Source of the DNA: Auritidibacter sp. Marseille-P8566
GTDB lineage: Bacteria; Bacteroidota; Bacteroidia; Flavobacteriales; Flavobacteriaceae
Reading direction: 5' to 3'
Length of the DNA: 5,674 bases
Assembly: GCA_943325595.2 (NCBI GenBank)
Contig: CALPQA020000153.1
Coordinates: forward strand, 1-5,674
Made by a program: the position numbers and the translations under genes. Numbering within the stretch: the stretch's first letter is position 1; every line of letters begins with the position of its first letter. The notes under the pieces were generated by a model. It had not been told where the DNA came from and searched no databases. It worked only from the letters and a program-made list of their open reading frames with translations. Of this stretch, positions 1-5,674 are shown one piece after another.

Positions 1-189
1 AGAGCATTAAATTGTTTGAAAGCGGCTGAAGTTGATACATTAGGTGACTTAGTATCATTCAATAAAAATGACCTAATGAAATTCCGTAATTTCGGTAAAA
101 AATCTTTAACTGAACTAGATGAACTAGTTGCAATTAAAAATTTAACCTTCGGAATGGATTTAGCTAAATACAAACTAGATAAAGAATAA
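1..189 (+). CDS. rpoA: RNA polymerase subunit alpha, C-terminal domain (5'-truncated)
   Basis: Only the last 62 codons of rpoA are present; frame 1 is open from the first base to TAA at 187–189. The peptide begins [17 protein letters not shown] and contains [13 protein letters not shown] and LTFGMDL, the helix-hairpin-helix fold of the alpha C-terminal domain. Aligned by eye to the E. coli subunit, the first visible residue matches Arg265, and Asn268, Cys269, Gly296, Lys298 and Ser299 are all kept. These residues contact UP-element DNA and activators in E. coli, so DNA contact by this domain is probably conserved. The tail is short and basic (YKLDKE). The protein is part of the core RNA polymerase, where alpha dimerises to nucleate assembly. 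Its position immediately before rplQ is the usual end of the ribosomal-protein alpha operon. The start and N-terminal domain lie outside the window. Confidence 0.97.
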   Translation, partial: RALNCLKAAEVDTLGDLVSFNKNDLMKFRNFGKKSLTELDELVAIKNLTFGMDLAKYKLDKE

Positions 190-191
190 TC

Positions 192-211
192 TAGTCCCGC
201 TTGCGGGATTA
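192..211 (+). promoter_or_regulatory. rpoA–rplQ intercistronic hairpin with CUUG tetraloop
   Basis: Bases 192–199 pair with 204–211 to form an 8-bp stem (one G·U wobble, at 194/209) closed by a CTTG loop at 200–203. The closing pair is G–C, giving the stable G(CUUG)C tetraloop known from rRNA. It sits between the rpoA stop (187–189) and the rplQ ATG (226). No U-tract follows, so it is unlikely to be a normal intrinsic terminator. It may instead mark mRNA processing, protect an upstream 3' end, or tune rplQ expression. The structure is visible in the sequence; the role is inferred. Confidence 0.6.
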
Positions 212-225
212 AATTTAACATACCA

Positions 226-723
226 ATGAGACACGGAAAAAAATTCAATCATTTAGGCAGACAGACTGCACATAGAAAATCTATGTTAGCTAATATGGCT
301 TGTTCTCTAATCGAGCACAAACGTATTAATACAACTGTAGCTAAAGCAAAAGCGCTAAAACAATTTGTTGAGCCTTTAATTACAAAATCAAAAGCAGATA
401 CCACTCACAACAGACGTATCGTTTTTTCTTACCTAAGAAGCAAATATGCGGTAACTGACTTGTTCAGAGACGTAGCTGCAAAAGTAGGAGATCGTCCAGG
501 TGGATACACGCGTATCATCAAAGTTGGAAATCGTTTAGGAGATAATGCCGATATGGCAATGATCGAACTAGTAGATTTCAATGAACTTTACAATGGTGGT
601 AAAAAAGAAGTTAAAAAAGCAAAAAGCCGTAGAGGTGGAAAAGCAAAAAAAGCAGATGAAACTTCAACAGAAGTTACTGAAACTCCAGTTGCCGAAGCCG
701 ATACTACTGATGCTGCTGAATAA
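226..723 (+). CDS. rplQ: 50S ribosomal protein L17 (bL17) with low-complexity C-terminal tail
   Basis: The 165-residue product starts [12 protein letters not shown], the highly conserved L17 N-terminus, followed by [19 protein letters not shown] and the C-terminal core motif [28 protein letters not shown]17 is a large-subunit protein that lies near the peptide exit tunnel. The core spans about residues 1–123, close to the roughly 127-residue E. coli protein. Residues 124–165 are an added tail: a Lys/Arg/Gly-rich half (126–142), then an acidic Thr/Glu/Ala half (144–165). The ATG at 226 is fixed by the family N-terminus. No Shine-Dalgarno sequence precedes it (leader TTTAACATACCA), as usual in Bacteroidota. 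It lies 36 bases after rpoA, is probably co-transcribed with it, and is followed by a strong terminator. Confidence 0.98.
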   Translation: MRHGKKFNHLGRQTAHRKSMLANMACSLIEHKRINTTVAKAKALKQFVEPLITKSKADTTHNRRIVFSYLRSKYAVTDLFRDVAAKVGDRPGGYTRIIKVGNRLGDNADMAMIELVDFNELYNGGKKEVKKAKSRRGGKAKKADETSTEVTETPVAEADTTDAAE

Positions 724-746
724 TGTTGATCATTATTTAATATATC

Positions 747-779
747 AAAGGACAAGCAATTCTAGCTTGTCCTTTTTTG
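747..779 (+). terminator. Intrinsic terminator after rplQ
   Basis: An 11-bp perfect stem (AAAGGACAAGC at 747–757 with GCTTGTCCTTT at 765–775) encloses a 7-base loop and runs into a T-run (773–778), followed by a further T-rich stretch to about 783. This is a textbook rho-independent terminator and should end the ribosomal-protein/alpha operon. The stem is A/T-symmetric at its base, so it could also work in the reverse direction, but the downstream gene is on the same strand. Confidence 0.92.
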
Positions 780-805
780 TTTTCTAATACATATAAATCT
801 ATCCA

Positions 806-1501
806 ATGAAAAAATTATTTTTTGCCCTGCTATTATCTTTTATTTCTTTTAATGCTTTTTGCCAAGGATCCGATACCAGTAAATCATCCGCCAACTTCAA
901 TTTTGGATACCAAGGAAATATAATGACTTCCGGTTTATGGATTCCAAATTCTACTAAAAATAGTGCTATAAAAGGATCTGTGTATCTCTTCCCAAATTTC
1001 ACTGGACAATATAATGTCCAAACTAAAAATGGAGAATCAAGACAACTTTTTAATTTAAATTTTAACTTAAAAACAAAGACACTAGAATCTCTTATTTCTA
1101 AAGATTCCGTTTTTCAATATGATCTAGGACAATTTGATTACATCATTAATTCAAATAATAAGTATAAAGTTAGAAATGTTGGTGAATTTCAAGGACTCTC
1201 TTTAGAAGTATATAGTTCTGAAAAAATCCAACTGTATAAAGAATTTGCAATTGCGGTAGAACAAGGTGTTTTAAATCCTATGACACAAGCCATGATAAGC
1301 GAAGACAAGTATGTGCAAGTGTTCTCCTATTATTTTTATTCAAACGGAAAAGTTGTCAAAATTAAGCTTAACAAAAGCGATATTCTAAAGCAATTAGCTG
1401 ACAAAAAAGATATTATTAAGAAGTATGCTTCCGAAAATGATTTTTCTTTTTCTAATGAAAATGATGTTGCAAAAATTCTTAAACATTACGATGCATTATA
1501 A
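806..1501 (+). CDS. Small exported protein of unknown function
   Basis: The 231-residue product begins with a typical Sec signal peptide: MKK, a hydrophobic core at about residues 4–17 (LFFALLLSFISFNA), then AFC-QGS, with probable signal peptidase I cleavage after Cys20. That cysteine is a poor lipobox (Phe at −1), so a lipoprotein is unlikely. The mature part of about 211 residues has no transmembrane segment. Its first half is rich in Asn, Phe and Tyr with alternating polar/hydrophobic stretches, suggesting beta structure (YLFPNFTGQYNV, LFNLNFNLKTKTLES). The C-terminal 50 residues look helical and Lys-rich (KVVKIKLNKSDILKQL, then KKDIIKKYASEN), ending in HYDAL. The pattern recalls lineage-restricted Bacteroidota periplasmic or outer-membrane-associated proteins, but I cannot name a family. 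It has no T9SS sorting domain. The gene stands alone between two terminators; no clear TAnnTTTG promoter is visible in the short upstream gap. Catalytic function is not evident. Confidence 0.85.
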   Translation: MKKLFFALLLSFISFNAFCQGSDTSKSSANFNFGYQGNIMTSGLWIPNSTKNSAIKGSVYLFPNFTGQYNVQTKNGESRQLFNLNFNLKTKTLESLISKDSVFQYDLGQFDYIINSNNKYKVRNVGEFQGLSLEVYSSEKIQLYKEFAIAVEQGVLNPMTQAMISEDKYVQVFSYYFYSNGKVVKIKLNKSDILKQLADKKDIIKKYASENDFSFSNENDVAKILKHYDAL

Positions 1502-1509
1502 AATTTATC

Positions 1510-1541
1510 AAAGGCAAACTTTAACGTTTGTCTTTTTTTTT
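1510..1541 (+). terminator. Intrinsic terminator after the exported-protein gene
   Basis: Bases 1510–1519 (AAAGGCAAAC) pair with 1526–1535 in a 10-bp stem containing one G·T wobble (1514/1531), around a 6-base loop. A run of nine T follows at 1533–1541. It begins 9 bases after the stop codon, so it clearly belongs to the preceding gene. Confidence 0.9.
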
Positions 1542-1635
1542 GGAGCGAAGTTTCAGGCATTTTAAACCAATCATTTTCCTGCTGTACATTGCAATCCAAG
1601 CAAAAGCTTGGGATTTCCATTTCCATCAGGGCTAA
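1542..1635. repeat. Probable dispersed flavobacterial intergenic repeat, with nested hairpin
   Basis: This non-coding stretch is less AT-biased than its surroundings and carries an ordered set of blocks: GGAGCGAAG, CATTTTAAACCA, TTTCCTGCTGTACATTGCAA, a hairpin, then GGATTTCCATTTCCATCAGG and GCTAAA. From memory, very similar block orders recur between genes in Flavobacterium genomes. Only one copy is present here, so repetition cannot be shown from this window. Inside it CCAAGC (1596–1601) and GCTTGG (1606–1611) form a perfect 6-bp stem with an AAAA loop; AAT/ATT (1593–1595 / 1613–1615) extend it past a bulged G at 1612. The variable hairpin centre between fixed flanks resembles a short palindromic element. 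Boundaries are approximate and no open frame of note lies within it. Confidence 0.5.
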
Positions 1636-1666
1636 ATAGTTTTTTTTGGCTTCTCAAGAAATTAAA

Positions 1667-1698
1667 TTTTCACAACACCTTTTTTTAAATTAAATTTG
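1667..1698 (+). promoter_or_regulatory. Candidate carA promoter (Bacteroidota type)
   Basis: TAAATTTG at 1691–1698 matches the Bacteroidota −7 consensus TAnnTTTG exactly. The −33 box is weak: TTTT at 1667–1670 lies 20 bases upstream instead of the preferred TTTG/TTG. Transcription would start near 1703–1706, giving a leader of about 20 bases rich in A and C, with no Shine-Dalgarno sequence. Such a leader is too short for a riboswitch or attenuator. Confidence 0.6.
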
Positions 1699-1723
1699 CA
1701 ACCACAACACAACAACAAGAACA

Positions 1724-2833
1724 ATGAAATATTCAAACAGAAAACCAGCAATTCTACTCCTAAGTGATGGAACTATTTTTCATGGAAAATCTATCGGTAT
1801 CGAAGGAACAGCATTCGGAGAAGTTTGTTTTAACACTGGAATGACGGGATACCAAGAAATTTTTACAGATCCATCTTATTTTGGACAAATCATGGTGGCT
1901 ACCAATCCACACATTGGAAACTATGGTGTTCATACAAACGAAGTTGATTCTGATGGAATAAAAATTGCAGGATTAGTTTGCAAAAATTTCAGTTTCAATT
2001 ATTCAAGACCTGATGCTTCTGAAAGTCTTTACGATTATTTTGAAAAAGTAAATCTTGTAGCCATCTCCGATGTCGACACTAGAGCTTTAGTAAGTTATAT
2101 CCGTGAAAACGGAGCTATGAATTCAGTAATTTGCACTGACGGTTCGTCAATCGAAGATTTAAAAGCTAAATTAGCTTTGGTTCCTAATATGAAAGGACTG
2201 GAATTGGCCTCAAAAGTATCTACAAAAGAGCCTTATTATTTCGGAAATGAAAACGCAACCTATAAAATTGCTGCTTTAGATTTAGGAATAAAAACCAATA
2301 TCTTGCGATGTCTTGACACCAGAGATTGTTATATTAAAGTATTTCCTTACAATACTTCTTTTGAAGATTTGAAAGCCTTCAATGCTGATGGTTATTTCCT
2401 TTCTAACGGTCCTGGAGATCCAGACCCACTGAAAGAAGTGCAAGCAGTTACTCGTCAAATATTACAAACAAACACGCCTGTTTTTGGAATTTGTTTAGGG
2501 CATCAAATGATTGCCTTGGCAAATGGAATTTCAACTTATAAAATGTTCAACGGTCATCGAGGGATTAACCACCCGATTAAAAATCTAATATCAGGGAAAG
2601 GTGAAATTACATCTCAAAATCATGGTTTTGCTGTAAATAAAGAAGAATTGGAACAACATCCCGATTTTGAAATCACCCATTTGCATCTAAATGACGGAAC
2701 CGTAGCAGGAATGAGAATGATAAACAAAAGCTGTTTTTCAGTACAATATCATCCTGAAGCAAGTCCTGGACCTCACGATGCAGCCTATTTATTTGACCAA
2801 TTTATAGAAAATATAAAAACTTCAGTAAACTAA
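1724..2833 (+). CDS. carA: Carbamoyl-phosphate synthase small (glutaminase) subunit
   Basis: This subunit hydrolyses glutamine and passes ammonia to the large subunit CarB, which makes carbamoyl phosphate for pyrimidine and arginine synthesis in the cytoplasm. The 369-residue product is close to the family length (E. coli 382). The N-terminal CarA-specific domain (about residues 8–140) shows LLSDGTIFHGKSIG, EVCFNTGMTGYQEIFTDPSY and the ISDVDTRALVSYIRENGAM motif. The class I glutamine amidotransferase domain starts near residue 180 (YKIAALDLGIKTNILR) and includes SNGPGDPDP (227 onward), the nucleophile elbow FGICLGHQ with Cys257, and QYHPEASPGPHD with His343 and Glu345, so the catalytic triad is complete. 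The ATG at 1724 sits about 20 bases after the predicted transcription start. No carB follows; eno does, so CarB must be encoded elsewhere. No clear terminator lies between carA and eno, so some read-through is possible. Confidence 0.98.
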   Translation: MKYSNRKPAILLLSDGTIFHGKSIGIEGTAFGEVCFNTGMTGYQEIFTDPSYFGQIMVATNPHIGNYGVHTNEVDSDGIKIAGLVCKNFSFNYSRPDASESLYDYFEKVNLVAISDVDTRALVSYIRENGAMNSVICTDGSSIEDLKAKLALVPNMKGLELASKVSTKEPYYFGNENATYKIAALDLGIKTNILRCLDTRDCYIKVFPYNTSFEDLKAFNADGYFLSNGPGDPDPLKEVQAVTRQILQTNTPVFGICLGHQMIALANGISTYKMFNGHRGINHPIKNLISGKGEITSQNHGFAVNKEELEQHPDFEITHLHLNDGTVAGMRMINKSCFSVQYHPEASPGPHDAAYLFDQFIENIKTSVN

Positions 2834-2860
2834 AACGTTTGAGTTAATAACATTAATTGG

Positions 2861-2896
2861 TTTCAAATAATCATTCAAAAGGATATAATATATTTG
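2861..2896 (+). promoter_or_regulatory. Candidate eno promoter (Bacteroidota type)
   Basis: TATATTTG at 2889–2896 is an exact match to the TAnnTTTG −7 consensus. The −33 element is not convincing: TTTC at 2861–2864 is 24 bases upstream, at or just beyond the usual spacing. A start near 2902–2904 would give a leader of about 40 bases, AT-rich and without a Shine-Dalgarno sequence. It would let eno be expressed independently of carA. Confidence 0.5.
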
Positions 2897-2939
2897 CAAT
2901 ATAAATTTATAAATTAGTATTAATCAACAATAACCATAA

Positions 2940-4235
<1,296 letters not shown>

Positions 4236-4253
4236 TTTTTTCAATAATATTAG

Positions 4254-4293
4254 AAACACCCATTAGATTATACGGTCTAAATGGGTGTTTTTT
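4254..4293 (+). terminator. Intrinsic terminator after eno
   Basis: AAACACCCATT (4254–4264) pairs with 4280–4290; after one bulged A (4279) the stem continues with AGA/TCT (4265–4267 / 4276–4278). This gives 14 bp around an 8-base loop, ending in a T-run at 4288–4293. It is a strong rho-independent terminator that should insulate gltA from eno. Confidence 0.93.
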
Positions 4294-4311
4294 CATTTAT
4301 AGTTGTTAATG

Positions 4312-4339
4312 TATGCTAAATGACCAATTTTTAAGCATA
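4312..4339. promoter_or_regulatory. Imperfect inverted repeat upstream of gltA
   Basis: TATGCT (4312–4317) and AGCATA (4334–4339) are perfect inverse complements; AAA (4318–4320) and TTT (4330–4332) can extend the pairing across a bulged A at 4333. In DNA this could be a protein-binding dyad. It lies upstream of the predicted gltA start, so it would not be in the main mRNA. Support is structural only, and such repeats occur by chance in AT-rich gaps. Confidence 0.3.
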
Positions 4340-4342
4340 ATT

Positions 4343-4356
4343 TAACGAAATCGTTA
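4343..4356. promoter_or_regulatory. Candidate operator: TAACGA-AA-TCGTTA dyad upstream of gltA
   Basis: A perfect 6-bp inverted repeat with a 2-base spacer ends 10 bases before the predicted −33 box of gltA. This size and position suit a dimeric transcription factor, perhaps an activator because it lies upstream of the promoter. The two CG steps stand out in an AT-rich gap. I do not recognise the cognate regulator. Confidence 0.4.
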
Positions 4357-4366
4357 CCGTATTTCT

Positions 4367-4396
4367 TTTGTAATTAATTTGAATACCTTATTTTTG
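4367..4396 (+). promoter_or_regulatory. gltA promoter (Bacteroidota type)
   Basis: This is the best promoter match in the window. TTTG at 4367–4370 is followed after 18 bases by TATTTTTG at 4389–4396; both boxes match the Bacteroidota consensus (TTTG … TAnnTTTG) exactly at a typical spacing. Transcription would start near 4402–4404, leaving a leader of about 30 AT-rich bases without a Shine-Dalgarno sequence. Confidence 0.7.
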
Positions 4397-4432
4397 TTAA
4401 TTATAATTTAATAAGATTATTTCCCACATATT

Positions 4433-5674
4433 ATGTCAAAAGTAGCTGTTTTAGAATTAGAAGGAAAAAAATATGAATTCCCAGTAATCGTTGGTTCCGA
4501 AAATGAAGTTGCCATCGATATCAATAAATTAAGAGACCTTTCAGGTGCCATCACTCTTGATCCAGGTTATAAAAATTCTGGTTCTTGTAAAAGTGAAATC
4601 ACTTTCCTAGATGGAGAAGAAGGAATTTTACGATACAGAGGCTACGCAATTGAAGATTTAGCGGATAAAGCTAATTTTTTAGAGGTTTCCTATCTTTTAA
4701 TTTTTGGTGAATTACCTACAAAACCAGAGCTAGAAAAATTCGAAACCAATATCAGAAAATATACCTTGGTTAATGAAGAAATGAAAAACATCATTGATGG
4801 GTTTCCAAAAACGGCGCATCCAATGGGTGTTTTGTCTTCTTTGACGAGCGCATTAACGGCATTCAATCCAAAATCGGTGAATGTTGATAATGAAAAAGAA
4901 ATGTATGAGGCGGTTTGCAAAACGATGGCAAAATTTCTTGTTATTGCAACTTGGACGTACAGAAAAAGTATGGGTTATCCATTGAATTATTACGATAATA
5001 CACAAGGATACGTTGATAACTTCATGCGTTTGATGTTTGAAATACCTACAGGACCATATACTTCAAACCCAGTTGTAATTGATGCATTAAATAAATTATT
5101 CATTCTTCACGGTGACCATGAACAAAACTGTTCAACATCAACAGTAAGAATGGTAGGTTCTTCTCATGCTGGATTATTCGCCTCTATTTCTGCAGGAGTT
5201 TCTGCACTTTGGGGACCACTTCATGGTGGAGCAAATCAAGCTGTTCTTGAAATGTTAGAAGAAATTCAAAAAAATGGTGGTGACGCAGACAAATATATGG
5301 CGAAAGCCAAAGATAAAGACGATCCATTCCGTTTAATGGGATTTGGACATAGAGTATACAAAAACTTTGACCCAAGAGCAAAAATCATTAAAAAAGCTGC
5401 GGATGAAGTATTGGCAACTTTAGGAGTTAATGATCCGATTTTGGAAATTGCAAAAAAATTAGAAGCTGCTGCTTTAGTAGATGATTATTTCGTCTCTAGA
5501 AAATTATATCCAAATGTAGATTTCTATTCCGGTATTATTTACCGTGCCTTAGGAATTCCAACAGACATGTTTACCGTGTTGTTCGCTATCGGAAGATTAC
5601 CAGGGTGGATTGCACAATGGAAAGAAATGCGTGAAAACAAAGAGCCAATTGGTCGTCCAAGACAAGTTTACACA
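4433..5674 (+). CDS. gltA: Citrate synthase, type II bacterial form (3'-truncated by the window)
   Basis: Citrate synthase condenses acetyl-CoA with oxaloacetate, the first TCA-cycle step, in the cytoplasm. The visible 414 codons are open to the window edge and end in RPRQVYT; by comparison with E. coli (427 residues) about 14 codons are missing. The start MSKVAVLELEGKKYEFPVI carries the short beta-rich N-terminal domain of the Gram-negative, hexameric type II enzymes. Catalytic and substrate residues align with E. coli: His229 (LHGDHEQN), His264 (WGPLHGGAN), His306 (GFGHRVYKNFDPR) and Asp363 (PNVDFYSG). In contrast, residues that form the NADH inhibitory pocket in E. coli are mostly changed (Lys109, Tyr110, Leu112, Asn145, Lys163, Tyr182, Thr206), so NADH control may be weak or absent; that is an inference. 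It is isolated from eno by a terminator and has its own promoter. Confidence 0.97.
   Translation, partial: MSKVAVLELEGKKYEFPVIVGSENEVAIDINKLRDLSGAITLDPGYKNSGSCKSEITFLDGEEGILRYRGYAIEDLADKANFLEVSYLLIFGELPTKPELEKFETNIRKYTLVNEEMKNIIDGFPKTAHPMGVLSSLTSALTAFNPKSVNVDNEKEMYEAVCKTMAKFLVIATWTYRKSMGYPLNYYDNTQGYVDNFMRLMFEIPTGPYTSNPVVIDALNKLFILHGDHEQNCSTSTVRMVGSSHAGLFASISAGVSALWGPLHGGANQAVLEMLEEIQKNGGDADKYMAKAKDKDDPFRLMGFGHRVYKNFDPRAKIIKKAADEVLATLGVNDPILEIAKKLEAAALVDDYFVSRKLYPNVDFYSGIIYRALGIPTDMFTVLFAIGRLPGWIAQWKEMRENKEPIGRPRQVYT

Noticed and set aside
581..787. Open frame of 68 codons on the + strand overlapping the end of rplQ
   Set aside because: It lies in another frame over the Lys-rich rplQ tail and runs through the terminator; its Lys/Gln/Leu-rich product is an artefact of repetitive AAA/GAA codons.
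806..868. Lipoprotein signal (Cys20) in the exported protein
   Set aside because: The residues before Cys20 are Asn-Ala-Phe, which do not fit a lipobox needing a small residue at −1; ordinary signal peptidase cleavage is more likely.
799..1002. Reverse-strand open frame over the start of the exported-protein gene
   Set aside because: Fully antisense to a gene with a clear signal peptide, with no recognisable protein features.
1636..1650. T-run at 1640–1647 as a second terminator upstream of carA
   Set aside because: No GC-rich stem lies directly before it; the only nearby hairpin (1593–1615) is about 25 bases away.
4690..5381. Reverse-strand open frames inside gltA (4690–4920 and 5184–5381)
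   Set aside because: Antisense to conserved citrate synthase sequence; no motif or promoter supports them.
5660..5674. Truncated gltA as a possible pseudogene
   Set aside because: The frame is open to the last base and the missing end is explained by the window boundary.

Overview
This window comes from a member of the Bacteroidota, most likely Flavobacterium or a close relative in the Flavobacteriaceae. The evidence is AT-rich DNA, the gene order rpoA–rplQ–(secreted orphan)–carA–eno–gltA on one strand, start codons with no Shine-Dalgarno sequence, and Bacteroidota-type promoter boxes (TAnnTTTG) ahead of carA, eno and gltA. The genus is an inference from these traits and from protein resemblance; no database search was possible.

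Layout. Positions 1–189 hold the 3' end of rpoA (RNA polymerase alpha, C-terminal domain). A short hairpin separates it from rplQ (226–723, ribosomal protein L17), the last gene of the ribosomal-protein/alpha operon, which closes with a strong intrinsic terminator (747–779). Next is a stand-alone gene for a small exported protein of unknown function (806–1501) with its own terminator (1510–1541). The 182-base gap after it contains a probable member of a dispersed flavobacterial intergenic repeat (about 1542–1635) and then the carA promoter. carA (1724–2833) encodes the glutaminase subunit of carbamoyl-phosphate synthetase; carB is not adjacent. eno (2943–4235, enolase) has a promoter-like box in the 109-base gap before it and a strong terminator after it (4254–4293). 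The 139-base gap to gltA holds two inverted repeats and the best promoter match in the window. gltA (citrate synthase, 4433 onward) runs off the right edge, missing roughly its last 14 codons.

All genes lie on the + strand, but they appear to form several transcription units rather than one operon: rpoA–rplQ, the orphan gene, carA (possibly reading into eno), eno and gltA. Functionally this is core housekeeping: transcription and translation, the entry step to pyrimidine and arginine synthesis, lower glycolysis, and the first step of the TCA cycle.

I found no mobile element, CRISPR array, tRNA or rRNA gene, and no convincing new multi-gene system. The points most worth a second look are the replaced NADH-pocket residues in citrate synthase, the unknown secreted protein sealed between two terminators, the repeat-like element upstream of carA, and the 14-bp dyad just upstream of the gltA promoter.
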